Source: JAVZJR01 sp037447235
GTDB taxonomy: Archaea > Micrarchaeota > Micrarchaeia > Anstonellales > Bilamarchaeaceae
Direction: 5' to 3'
Assembly (NCBI GenBank): GCA_037447235.1
Contig: JBBIHC010000003.1
Location: 1 to 64,000 of the forward strand
DNA length: 64,000 bases
Position numbers and translations under genes: made by a program. Shown here piece after piece: positions 1-7,817 of this stretch (positions are counted from its first letter, which is position 1; every line of letters starts with the position of its first letter). The notes under the pieces are model-generated. The model was not told the origin of the DNA, did no database searches, and saw only the letters and a program-made list of their open reading frames with translations.

Positions 1-127
1 GTTTAGACGGTGTTCATCGGTACCGGCTGGGGGAAATGTTTTCTTAGTATTTGCTGGTGTTTTCTAGGAGCCGTTTAGACGGTGTTCATCGGTACCGGCT
101 GGGGGAAATGTTTTCTTAGTATTTGCT
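1..127. repeat. 72-bp-period tandem repeat, cut by window start
   Basis: A 55-base block at 1-55 recurs without mismatch at 73-127; a 17-base stretch (56-72) separates the copies. The block contains the 8-base palindrome CGGTACCG. After the second copy the similarity decays within about ten bases. The array may continue left of the window. Nothing in it reads as coding, and no tRNA or C/D-box pattern was found. It lies downstream of the minus-strand TRAM gene. Confidence 0.85.
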
Positions 128-148
128 AGTCTTCTTCAACACGCCGGG

Positions 149-385
149 TTATACTTTTTCCGCAGTTGCGTAGGTGTTCTTTACACCTGTTATCTTAACC
201 TTGCACACTTCATCCTTCTGCCCGTTTTTTACGAAAATCACGAAATCGTCCTTTTTTGCTATTCCGTCGCCTCTCGCGCCAACGCTTATTATCTTAACCT
301 CAATCACATCGCCCTCAGCAACCGGCTTGGGCATGCTAAAATCCTTTTTCACAAAACCACCAGTGCTTAGCAAACTCATCCGCAC
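149..385 (-). CDS. TRAM domain protein
   Basis: A 78-residue protein whose residues from about 19 onward form one TRAM domain (small beta-barrel RNA-binding fold): VAEGDVIEVKI, then GARGDGIAKKDDFVIFV, then a VKITGVKNTYATAE end. Stand-alone TRAM proteins are common in Euryarchaeota and DPANN; some act as RNA chaperones in the cold. That role is family knowledge and not shown here. The start is GTG at 385, with ATG at 379 or an internal Met before PKPV as alternatives. It is divergent from cysS, with 73 bases between them. Confidence 0.85.
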   Translation of the reverse strand: MRMSLLSTGGFVKKDFSMPKPVAEGDVIEVKIISVGARGDGIAKKDDFVIFVKNGQKDEVCKVKITGVKNTYATAEKV

Positions 386-423
386 TTTAAAAACTTTTGC
401 GCAGCCCGCGCAAACCCCATAGG

Positions 424-433
424 TAAATTTTTA
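424..433 (+). promoter_or_regulatory. TATA-like element of cysS
   Basis: The A/T run AAATTTTTAA is centred about 30 bases before the cysS ATG. That spacing would put transcription initiation at or just before the start codon. No ribosome-binding site lies between them, so a leaderless mRNA is inferred. Confidence 0.5.
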
Positions 434-458
434 AGCGCTTGCAGTTCCATTCTATCCT

Positions 459-1895
459 ATGAGGTTCTACGACAGCCTTGAGAGAGACTTCGTCAGCTTT
501 CAGCCGGTGGAAGACAAAAAAGTAATATTGTACGCCTGCGGGCTTACCCCATATGACGAGGCGCACATCGGCCATGCAAGGACCTATGTAGCATTTGACG
601 TTATAAAGCGCTATCTCAGATATAAGGGATACACGGTCTTCCACATACAGAACATAACTGATGTTGACGACAAAATAATAAACAGATGCAAGCAGAATGG
701 CTCTGACCCTAAAACCCTGACGGAAAAAAACCATTCAGAGGCATTGGAGCTTTTTGACATGCTTGACATAATCCGGGCGGATGTTTACCCAAAAGTAACG
801 GAAAACACAGACGCGATCATCAACCTGATAAACAAAATCATTGAAAAAGGATATGCGTACGAGACATCGACCGGAGTCTATTTTGATGTCTCAAAATTCC
901 AGGGCTATGGCAAATTATCAGGCCAAAACCTCGATGAGATAAAGGCAGGTGCAAGAAAGGAAGTTGACGAGACAAAGGACGGCCCTGAGGATTTTGCGCT
1001 ATGGAAAAAAACGAGCGGCGAGATAATAGAGTTCAACTCGCCATGGGGAACCGGCAGGCCCGGCTGGCACATAGAATGCTCAGCAATTGCGCTTAAGTAT
1101 TCCAAAGGAAAAACAATAGACATTCATGGCGGGGCCCGCGACTTGATTTTTCCGCATCACGAGAACGAGATTGCGCAAAGCGAGGCAGCAACCGGAAAAA
1201 AATTCTCAAAATACTGGCTTCATACAGGATTCCTCACCGTTAATGGGGAAAAGATGAGCAAATCGCTCGGAAACTTCATAACCGTCAGGAACGCCCTGCA
1301 AAAATTCCACCCGATGGCGCTTAGGATATTCTATCTCAAAAGCCATTACAGGAGCCCGGTCGATTACAGCGAAAAAAGCGTGATGGAAGCAGGCGAGGTT
1401 TATGAAAAAATAGCCAACACCATCGACCTTCTGGAAGAGGCGCTGGCAGAAAAGAAGGATGGCGGACAGGCATTTTCCTGCGAAAAGGCGGTCGCCGCGT
1501 TTTATGATGCTATGGAAAACGATTTTGACACTCCTATGGCTCTCTCCGCTCTTTTCCAGTTTATTCACATGATAAACAGCGAGACGAGCAAGGATGTAGT
1601 TGACAAAAAAGGGCTCACTGCCACAAAGAAAGGCCTTCAGCAGATGCTTGAAATCCTTGGCATAAGAATGGAAAAAAGAACGCTGACGGCAAAAAAGGAT
1701 GTTGTTGCCGTAGCCGAACGGTTCGGCATAAAAGAAAGCAACCCTGAAAAAGCGATAGGGCTGCTAATTGCCATGCGGGAAAAAGCCCGCAAAGAAAAGA
1801 ACTTCAAACTCTCGGACGATATCAGGGCAAGATTAAGAGAAACCGGCATAATCCTGGAAGACAAAAAAGAAGGCGTGAGGTGGAGGCTGGAATGA
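459..1895 (+). CDS. cysS: cysteine--tRNA ligase
   Basis: Class I aminoacyl-tRNA synthetase of 478 residues that charges tRNA-Cys in the cytoplasm. The HIGH motif is at residues 36-39 in DEAHIGHARTY. The zinc-site Cys27 sits in ACGLTPYD, with HIECSAIA and FPHHENE further along. KMSKS appears as EKMSKSLGN near residue 270. The length is normal for the family. Direct CysRS charging means the cell need not make Cys-tRNA through O-phosphoserine. The stop overlaps the archease start by 4 bases (ATGA), so the two are co-transcribed. Confidence 0.97.
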   Translation: MRFYDSLERDFVSFQPVEDKKVILYACGLTPYDEAHIGHARTYVAFDVIKRYLRYKGYTVFHIQNITDVDDKIINRCKQNGSDPKTLTEKNHSEALELFDMLDIIRADVYPKVTENTDAIINLINKIIEKGYAYETSTGVYFDVSKFQGYGKLSGQNLDEIKAGARKEVDETKDGPEDFALWKKTSGEIIEFNSPWGTGRPGWHIECSAIALKYSKGKTIDIHGGARDLIFPHHENEIAQSEAATGKKFSKYWLHTGFLTVNGEKMSKSLGNFITVRNALQKFHPMALRIFYLKSHYRSPVDYSEKSVMEAGEVYEKIANTIDLLEEALAEKKDGGQAFSCEKAVAAFYDAMENDFDTPMALSALFQFIHMINSETSKDVVDKKGLTATKKGLQQMLEILGIRMEKRTLTAKKDVVAVAERFGIKESNPEKAIGLLIAMREKARKEKNFKLSDDIRARLRETGIILEDKKEGVRWRLE

Positions 1896-2287
1896 CCTAC
1901 AGGTTCATTGAGCACACTTCAGACATAATCATAGAAGCCGAAGGAAAAAGCTTTGAAAACGCCCTGGAAGAGATAGGAAAAGGCATGATAACGCAGATGG
2001 GCTCGAAAAAAGCAGGAAAAAAAGACAGGATTGAATTCAGCGTCGCTGGAAGGGAAAGGAAGGAAGATGATGTCGTTGCTGTCCTGACCGAGATAATAGC
2101 AATATGCGAGTCAGAGCCCTTTATGCCTGCTGGAGTCAGCATAAAAGAATCGGGAAAAGGTTTTCTTGTTGCGCTGGAAGGCGAAAAAAAACAGCCGGAG
2201 AACATAATAAAGGCGGTCACTTACCACGGCCTGAAGGTAGAGCAGGACAAAGACAGGTGGCGGATTACCGTCCTGTTTGACATCTAG
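1892..2287 (+). CDS. archease
   Basis: Archease of 131 residues (MTYRFIEHTSDIIIEAEG, IGKGMITQMG). In archaea this family activates the RtcB tRNA ligase, which joins exons after intron excision. I chose ATG 1892 rather than the upstream in-frame GTG 1880 because a GGAGG motif at 1882-1886 lies a few bases before it and the start overlaps the cysS stop as ATGA. Two intron-containing tRNAs in this window are likely substrates of the pathway. The 3' end shares CTAG with the convergent next gene. Confidence 0.93.
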   Translation: MTYRFIEHTSDIIIEAEGKSFENALEEIGKGMITQMGSKKAGKKDRIEFSVAGRERKEDDVVAVLTEIIAICESEPFMPAGVSIKESGKGFLVALEGEKKQPENIIKAVTYHGLKVEQDKDRWRITVLFDI

Positions 2288-2541
2288 AGCAGGCCGAGCA
2301 GTTTAAGCAAAAGAAGAATGGCAACGCCCAGCAGGCCGAATACTGCTGATATGGCAACCGTGGCAAGATTTATCCCTATCCCGGCGCCGAGCAGGTTGAG
2401 GATCAGCAGGGCCACGATGCCGAGAACAGCATTTGCGATGAAACCGACAATCATCTTCACTATTCTTTTCAGGACAGCGAACACGAGCAAAGCGAAAAGA
2501 AACAGCACAAGCAGGGCAGCAACCAGTTCAACAAGGTACAT
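2284..2541 (-). CDS. BofA-like small integral membrane protein
   Basis: An 85-residue, almost wholly hydrophobic protein with three probable membrane segments (about 5-25, 32-52 and 57-82). The glycine-rich NLLGAGIGINL stretch and VFGLLGVAILLLL tail resemble the pro-sigma-K processing inhibitor BofA family, which has uncharacterised archaeal homologues. There is no sigma-K in archaea, so the bacterial function cannot apply. It converges on archease with a 4-base overlap of stop codons. Confidence 0.7.
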   Translation of the reverse strand: MYLVELVAALLVLFLFALLVFAVLKRIVKMIVGFIANAVLGIVALLILNLLGAGIGINLATVAISAVFGLLGVAILLLLKLLGLL

Positions 2542-2594
2542 GCAAAAAATGGGGTGAAAAAAAATAAAAACAGTTCGTTATGCGACAGCAGGCA

Positions 2595-3266
2595 TCAGGT
2601 GAAGTTTTTCAGCCTTTGGCAGGTTCTGGGTAACGGTACTTCCTGCGGCTTTCTGGAAGGCGGTTTTATACTATTGTCAAGAAGAATGTATCTAAGCTCA
2701 GGGCCGGAATATTTTCTGAGAAAAGCCCATACTGCCTTTTCAACCTTTTTGCTCAGGCCTTCCCGCTCAAGCAGGTCCTTAACTTCAAAAAACCACTCTC
2801 TTTTCTCACAGACATTTATCCCGTTGAGAAGAGCGGATTCCAGCCTTTTCTTCATCGAAGGCTTCGTTGCCTTCTCAAACAAATGCGCCAGGGACCTGAC
2901 CCTTCCCTCGCTTTCGCAGAACCTTATTAATTCGTTCATCACCCGCTCGCTTAAGTCATCTCTGTTGCACAGGCACAGGATGCCAAAGGCTTTTTTGTAT
3001 TTTTTGCAGACTCTGATTGCCGCAAGTGTCGCCTCTTCGCTCAACTTTTCTTCCCTGAGCAAAAGGTCCACTTCGTCTGACAATTTCATCCTGTCGCAGA
3101 CCATTATCGCCTTTACAAGCGCCTTCTCGGTTTTTTTCCTGAGAGACTCGCTCATTTCTTTTTTGAGCAGCTTTGCCAGAACGAAAACCTGGCCCTCCTT
3201 GACAAGGTTTTTCAGCCTTCTGAGCGCTTTAGCCTCGTCTGCGTTATCCTCCATGATGTCTTCCAT
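2595..3266 (-). CDS. alpha-helical repeat protein, function unknown
   Basis: A 223-residue soluble protein, helical throughout. About every 40 residues it shows a motif of the form LL-x-R-E-x-L-S-x-x-V-x-x-A: LLREEKLSEEATLAAI, LCNRDDLSERVMNELI and LLEREGLSKKVEKAVW. The same motif recurs in the 189-residue protein at 57520-58089, so the two look like members of a lineage-specific repeat family (HEAT-like solenoids). No catalytic motif is visible. A TATA-like run at about 3293-3307 lies some 30 bases before ATG 3266. The long ORF on the opposite strand is a shadow. Confidence 0.7.
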   Translation of the reverse strand: MEDIMEDNADEAKALRRLKNLVKEGQVFVLAKLLKKEMSESLRKKTEKALVKAIMVCDRMKLSDEVDLLLREEKLSEEATLAAIRVCKKYKKAFGILCLCNRDDLSERVMNELIRFCESEGRVRSLAHLFEKATKPSMKKRLESALLNGINVCEKREWFFEVKDLLEREGLSKKVEKAVWAFLRKYSGPELRYILLDNSIKPPSRKPQEVPLPRTCQRLKNFT

Positions 3267-3420
3267 AATATCACGTTTATTATCTGAAGGGAATATTTTT
3301 TAAATGTTATTATTTGGATTATTTAGTGGATTTTATACCTGATGCGCGGGCAAACGGCAAATGTCGGCAAACAGATTAAATCCAGAAAAGGATAAAAACA
3401 TAATGTATTATTGTGTTGTT

Positions 3421-4215
3421 ATGGGGATGCTTGAAGAGATACTCTCAAAGCTTGAGATAAGGGAAACTGCCTCATTATACGACCACGAGCAGGCGATAAC
3501 GAAAAATCTCATCAAGCTTAAAGAGGGGATGCTCAACATCGGGCAGCTCGTCGACCCAATCATCACCGACAAAAAAACAGGCGTAGTGCTTGACGGCAAC
3601 CACAGGCTCAATGTATTGAAAATGATAGAGTGCAAACTGACGGTTTGTCAGATAATAGATTATCAGGACGATAAGATAAAAGTCGGAACCTGGTACCCGG
3701 TTGCGACGATAACAAAAGAAGAACTCCTGAAGCTTGATTCAGTCAGGTGCGAAAAGGTTGAAGAAAAAACTGGCAGGGAGGCTGTGGACAATCTTCGCGC
3801 GCCTCTTCTTGCTATAACCCCCGGGGGAGAAAACTATCTGCTCAATCCAGGAAAATACAAATTAAAGGAGATGGTTGAAGAGCAGAGGTATCTTCTCGGC
3901 CTGCTTGACAAATTTAATCCGAGCTATCTGCCGCTTGAGGAGACGGGCGAAAGAATGAAACTTGGGCAGACCTTGTTTTACAGGCGGACTTACACGAAAG
4001 AAGAGATAGTGAAGTTCGCATTGGAGCATTCGCCGCTTCCTCCAAAATCAACAAGGCACCTGATTCCGTGGAGAATAATAAGGCTAAATATGAGGCTCGG
4101 ATGGCTGAACGGCAGCAAAGAAAATGCATGGAACGAAATGAGGAATATGCTTGAAAAAAGGGTTTACAGCTGGAATGTCAGGAAATACTACGAGCCGGTA
4201 ATTGTCATATACTGA
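3421..4215 (+). CDS. serK: ParB/Srx-fold serine kinase (SerK-like)
   Basis: A 264-residue protein with an N-terminal ParB-like domain: LVDPIITDKKTGVVLDGNHR followed by LNVLKMIECKLTVCQIIDY. The DGNHR box matches the DG(H/N)HR signature of archaeal ADP-dependent serine kinase (TK0378 type) and of SbnI, which make O-phosphoserine. The specific activity is inferred. ATG 3421 was chosen over in-frame ATGs at 3361 and 3403 because an A/T promoter-like run lies about 26 bases before it and family members begin close to this point. Sixteen bases separate it from the aminotransferase gene, suggesting a joint serine/phosphoserine role. Confidence 0.7.
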   Translation: MGMLEEILSKLEIRETASLYDHEQAITKNLIKLKEGMLNIGQLVDPIITDKKTGVVLDGNHRLNVLKMIECKLTVCQIIDYQDDKIKVGTWYPVATITKEELLKLDSVRCEKVEEKTGREAVDNLRAPLLAITPGGENYLLNPGKYKLKEMVEEQRYLLGLLDKFNPSYLPLEETGERMKLGQTLFYRRTYTKEEIVKFALEHSPLPPKSTRHLIPWRIIRLNMRLGWLNGSKENAWNEMRNMLEKRVYSWNVRKYYEPVIVIY

Positions 4216-4231
4216 TTTGTGAGGTGGGTGC

Positions 4232-5305
4232 GTGATTTTGCTTGCCCCGGGCCCGGTCCCGGTTTTGGAAGAGATAAGAATGGCGCAGACAAAGGAGATG
4301 ATAACGCACAGAAGCAGGGAGTTCAGCGCTCTTTATGAGGATTTGTGCACTCGCTGCGCGAAGTACTTCAATGCGGATGAAGCGTATGTGATTACTGGTT
4401 CGGGCGCGCTTGGCTTGGAGACACTTGTATTGAATATCTGCAGGAAAAACGAGAAAGCTGTCTGCTTCCCAAACGGCGAATTCGGCGAAAAATGCGCAGA
4501 AACTGTTTCCTGTTACACAAATGCAGAAATCCACAAGCACGAAGGACCGCAGGGCTGGAGCATAGAAAGGGCAAAGGAAAAAATAGACGAAAGCGGGGCG
4601 CAGGTGCTGGCGATGGTTTACAACGAAACCGGCTACGGCTTGAAAAACCACATAAAGGACATCTGCAAATATGCAAAATCAAAGGGAATGCTCACGATAA
4701 TTGACGGCATTTCTGCGTGGCCCGGAACCGAGCTTGATATGAGGGAATTCGCGATAGACGGCTTTGTTACCGGAAGCCAGAAGGGAATCGGCGCGCCGCC
4801 CGGCATGGCATTGATGGGGCTCAGCAAGCAGGCGATAGATCTCATTATGAAAAGAAATGACATACCCGCGTACTACTGCAACCTTCAAAGGCACAGGAAA
4901 AGATATCTGAAAGACAAACAGACGCCGAACACGCCGGCAATATCCTTGTTTTGGGCCTTGCAGGCAGCGTTTGATGTGCTGGACAGAAAGGGAGGGGTGC
5001 CGGCAGCCATTAAGCGGCACGAAAATGCCGCAGCGCATGTGCGGAAGCGTCTGAGCGAAATCGGCTTTCCGATTGTCGCTGAAAAGGGTTTTGAGTCAAA
5101 CACGGTGACCGGCTTTGTTTGCGGGAGCGCTGAACAGGCGAAAACAATAAGGGAAAGGCTGGAAAAGGAGTTTGGCATAAAGATTGTCGGATGCCGAGGA
5201 ATCTACAAAGACAATGGGCTGCGGATAGCCCATATGGGCAATTTTGAGCTCCCCTGGCTTGACGCCTGCCTTGACGGAATAGAAAAAATAAAGAAAACAA
5301 TATAA
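4232..5305 (+). CDS. class V PLP aminotransferase (serine-pyruvate / phosphoserine type)
   Basis: A 357-residue fold-type I aminotransferase: LLAPGPVPV start, THRSREF, TGSGALGLE for phosphate binding, IDGISAWPGTELD, and the Schiff-base lysine in TGSQKGIGAPPG. It belongs to the serine-pyruvate / alanine-glyoxylate group, which in archaea includes phosphoserine aminotransferases; the substrate cannot be fixed from sequence. Pairing with a SerK-like kinase favours serine or phosphoserine. Translation starts at GTG 4232 behind GAGGTGGG. purQ follows 23 bases later and may share the transcript. Confidence 0.88.
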   Translation: MILLAPGPVPVLEEIRMAQTKEMITHRSREFSALYEDLCTRCAKYFNADEAYVITGSGALGLETLVLNICRKNEKAVCFPNGEFGEKCAETVSCYTNAEIHKHEGPQGWSIERAKEKIDESGAQVLAMVYNETGYGLKNHIKDICKYAKSKGMLTIIDGISAWPGTELDMREFAIDGFVTGSQKGIGAPPGMALMGLSKQAIDLIMKRNDIPAYYCNLQRHRKRYLKDKQTPNTPAISLFWALQAAFDVLDRKGGVPAAIKRHENAAAHVRKRLSEIGFPIVAEKGFESNTVTGFVCGSAEQAKTIRERLEKEFGIKIVGCRGIYKDNGLRIAHMGNFELPWLDACLDGIEKIKKTI

Positions 5306-5328
5306 AGCATAAACACGGGTAATAAATT

Positions 5329-6099
5329 ATGAAAGCGAAGGCGCTTGTTCTGACCGGCTATGGGATAAATTGCGACAACGAAAGCAGGTATGCTTTTGAA
5401 AAGGCTGGCGGAAGCGCTGACATAATCCACATCAACAAGCTGATAGAGCAGCCGAAAATGCTGGAGGACTACAACCTGTTTTTCATTCCCGGCGGCTTTT
5501 CCTACGGCGATGACCTCGGCTCCGGCAAGGTTCTTGGAAACAAGATAAGGGACAAGCTTGGCAGCGGGCTTCTTGATTTTTACAATGCAGGAAAACTCAT
5601 AATAGGCGTGTGCAACGGCTTTCAGGTTCTTGTAAAAGTCGGCCTGCTTCCGGTTCCGGATTTCAGGCAACGCGTGACCCTAACGACAAACGATTCAGGA
5701 AAGTTTGAGGACAGATGGGTGTTTCTCAAGGCAAACGAAAACTCCCCTTGCATATTCACCAAAGGAATGAGAATGCTGTTGCTTCCGGTAAGGCACGGCG
5801 AGGGAAAACTGGTTATGGACGATGGGATAAGAAAAGAAATATGGGCTGAAAACCTGGCGGTGATGCAGTATATCGGCCCGAATGGCGGGTTAAGCGGTTA
5901 TCCGTACAATCCGAACGGCTCGGTTGACAGCATAGCAGCGCTATGCGACAAAAGCGGAAGGATATTCGGCCTTATGCCGCATCCGGAGGCGTTCAACATT
6001 CCGCAAAACTGTCCTTACTGGCCGCTCGGGATAGTGAAGGAAGCTGCCGGCCTTGCTTTTTTCAGAAATGCCATTGATTATCTTAATGAGAAATTCTGA
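5329..6099 (+). CDS. purQ: phosphoribosylformylglycinamidine synthase, glutaminase subunit
   Basis: A 256-residue class I glutamine amidotransferase that supplies ammonia to PurL in the fourth step of purine synthesis. The opening KALVLTGYGINCDNES, FIPGGFSYGDDLGSGK, the nucleophile Cys in GVCNGFQVL, and the His/Glu pair in MPHPEAFNIP make the call clear. No purL or purS is visible nearby. purP, a later step, is at 9799-10842. It converges on the DJ-1 gene with adjoining stops. Confidence 0.95.
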   Translation: MKAKALVLTGYGINCDNESRYAFEKAGGSADIIHINKLIEQPKMLEDYNLFFIPGGFSYGDDLGSGKVLGNKIRDKLGSGLLDFYNAGKLIIGVCNGFQVLVKVGLLPVPDFRQRVTLTTNDSGKFEDRWVFLKANENSPCIFTKGMRMLLLPVRHGEGKLVMDDGIRKEIWAENLAVMQYIGPNGGLSGYPYNPNGSVDSIAALCDKSGRIFGLMPHPEAFNIPQNCPYWPLGIVKEAAGLAFFRNAIDYLNEKF

Positions 6100-6627
6100 C
6101 TAAATGAGCTTTGCTATTTCTTCAGCAAATTTTTTCGCCGCATGCGGCCCTTCTGCGGTTATTGTTTTCCCATCAACCACGACTGGCTGCGGCAAAACGG
6201 CTGCGCCCTGCTTTTTCAGATAATCGGCGGTTGTCATTCCAAACTCACTGTCTGGCCCTCGCCATACCGTCGCCTTCTTTCCCTTCAGAACTCCTGCCTT
6301 TGCAAGGATGGTGGGCGCCCAGCATATCGCGCTGACAACCTTTCCAGCAGCCGCAAAATCCTGCGCAAGCCTTATGGCAGCCTGCTCTTTCCTGACAAGC
6401 GGGGTGCCTGAGCCGCCGATAAAAACAACCGCATTGTAATCGCTGGCGTTTATCCCATCCAGACTGTATTCTGCTTCTGCGACTGCGCCGAGCATCCCGC
6501 GGCACTTCCCTTTTTTCGTGCTTGCCACAGCTACTTTGTGCCCGCGCTCCTCAAAATAAGACTTTGGCACCAGGAATTCCTCATCCCTGAAATTTTCCGG
6601 CGCGATTATCATCAAGACGCTGGCCAT
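6100..6627 (-). CDS. DJ-1/PfpI family protein
   Basis: A 175-residue protein of the DJ-1/PfpI superfamily. The nucleophilic elbow cysteine is in SAICWAPTILA, the conserved Glu in APENFRDEEF, and the C-terminal TAEGPHAAKKFAEEI is typical of the PfpI/YhbO branch. Members have been described as proteases, glyoxalases or deglycases; the true substrate here is open. The start MASVLMII lies at 6627, with plausible TATA-like bases about 30 upstream. Confidence 0.9.
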   Translation of the reverse strand: MASVLMIIAPENFRDEEFLVPKSYFEERGHKVAVASTKKGKCRGMLGAVAEAEYSLDGINASDYNAVVFIGGSGTPLVRKEQAAIRLAQDFAAAGKVVSAICWAPTILAKAGVLKGKKATVWRGPDSEFGMTTADYLKKQGAAVLPQPVVVDGKTITAEGPHAAKKFAEEIAKLI

Positions 6628-6697
6628 CGGATCACCAAAAGCATTAATTCCTGTTTATTTTTAAATATGCTGATGCTTAATTATATGAGGTGAGGCG

Positions 6698-6916
6698 ATG
6701 GCAGAAACGCTAATGAAAAAAAGGGAAGAGGAAATTACCGCGCCGCCAGGAAAGTTGGCTGGCGTCAGGATAGTTCGTGCCGCAGAAGCCGCGACAAAAA
6801 CCGCGCAGGAGAATGCCTTCAAGGCAGCGCAGCAGATTAGCGACTACCTTGAAAAGGCTGGCGCAAAAAAGATAATGCCTGTGAACAGCGAACTTCGCCA
6901 GATTCTTTTTGGCTGA
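6698..6916 (+). CDS. small hypothetical protein
   Basis: A 72-residue protein I do not recognise. It starts at ATG 6698 behind the strong ribosome site GGTGAGG. The middle (about residues 25-55) is alanine-rich and helical (AAEAATKTAQENAFKAAQQI) and the end is basic then hydrophobic. Twelve bases separate it from the next small gene, and rpiA follows, so the three probably form one operon. The good ribosome site is the main reason to believe it. Confidence 0.65.
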   Translation: MAETLMKKREEEITAPPGKLAGVRIVRAAEAATKTAQENAFKAAQQISDYLEKAGAKKIMPVNSELRQILFG

Positions 6917-6928
6917 TAGGGTGCGGGA

Positions 6929-7147
6929 ATGAGAAAAGAATTTTTTGAGAATGCAAAAATACAGTACGCTTATGACGACAAGTACAGGATATACAGCATG
7001 GTGGTCTGGCTGAACAAGAAACCGAGAGTCCTCACTTTCCGGGTTGGCAGCGACATTGTTGAAGTGTCCCTCTCGGACCTGAAAGGAAATGTGCTTGAGG
7101 TGCTGTCGCACGAAAACGGGGAGTTGCGATTCACAAAGAAAAAATAG
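6929..7147 (+). CDS. small hypothetical protein
   Basis: A 72-residue, mostly beta-strand protein: YDDKYRIYSMVVWLNKKPRV, then LTFRVGSDIVEVSLSDLKG, and a basic KKK end. No family recognised. It sits between another 72-residue unknown and rpiA with gaps of 12 and 11 bases, consistent with a three-gene operon. Confidence 0.65.
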   Translation: MRKEFFENAKIQYAYDDKYRIYSMVVWLNKKPRVLTFRVGSDIVEVSLSDLKGNVLEVLSHENGELRFTKKK

Positions 7148-7158
7148 GTGCTGACAGG

Positions 7159-7812
7159 ATGGAAGATGTGAAAAGGAATGCTGCCCTCGGGGCGCTTACT
7201 TACGTTAAAAACGGCATGTGCATAGGGCTGGGAAGCGGCTCCACTGTCAGGGAATTCGTGAAGCTGCTGGCTGAGAAGGGGAAGAAGGAAAAACTTTCAG
7301 TCTGCTGCGTGACCACATCAACAGACACAAGGCTTCAGGCAATAGAGGAAGGATTGTGGGTAACCGAGCCTGACGCCATAAGCGAGATAGACCTGGCTGT
7401 AGACGGTGCTGACAAGGTCACCAAGAAAGCGCTGCTTAAAGGAGGGGGCGGGGCGCTTACAAGGGAAAAAATAATAGATTACAACGCCAAAAAGTTTGTA
7501 GTGATTGCAGACGAAGGCAAGGTGCAGGATGTCCTGGAAGGAAACGTGGCACTGGAGGTTTTGCCGTTTGCAACCCCCTTCGTACTGAAAAGGCTGGCGA
7601 AATACAAACCAAAAATAAGAATGGCTGTGAAAAAACTGGGGCCTGTAATAAGCGACAATGGAAGCTTTATAGTTGATATGGAGATGCGCGTGGAAGATCC
7701 TGAAAAAACAGAGAAGGAACTTAAAAACATCCCAGGTGTGATAGAGAATGGGATATTCACAAAGTTCGACGAGATAATAATCGGCACGAAGAGCGGCTGG
7801 AAAAAATTGTAA
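7159..7812 (+). CDS. rpiA: ribose-5-phosphate isomerase A
   Basis: A 217-residue enzyme interconverting ribose 5-phosphate and ribulose 5-phosphate. Diagnostic stretches are GLGSGSTVREF (phosphate loop), TSTDTRLQAIEEG, the catalytic-site DLAVDGADKVTKK, LKGGGGALTREKII and VVIADEGKVQDVL. Length is usual. With the transaldolase-family enzyme at 33845 it covers part of the non-oxidative pentose phosphate route. It converges on the EndoQ gene six bases away. Confidence 0.96.
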   Translation: MEDVKRNAALGALTYVKNGMCIGLGSGSTVREFVKLLAEKGKKEKLSVCCVTTSTDTRLQAIEEGLWVTEPDAISEIDLAVDGADKVTKKALLKGGGGALTREKIIDYNAKKFVVIADEGKVQDVLEGNVALEVLPFATPFVLKRLAKYKPKIRMAVKKLGPVISDNGSFIVDMEMRVEDPEKTEKELKNIPGVIENGIFTKFDEIIIGTKSGWKKL

Positions 7813-7817
7813 GGCGC

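Noticed and set aside
1..127. CRISPR array
   Set aside because: Only two long (55-base) copies with a 17-base gap; repeat and spacer lengths are wrong and no cas genes are near.
2554..3303. 249-codon plus-strand ORF
   Set aside because: It lies opposite the helical repeat gene, is Ser/Leu/Phe-rich as expected of an antisense frame, and has no promoter of its own.
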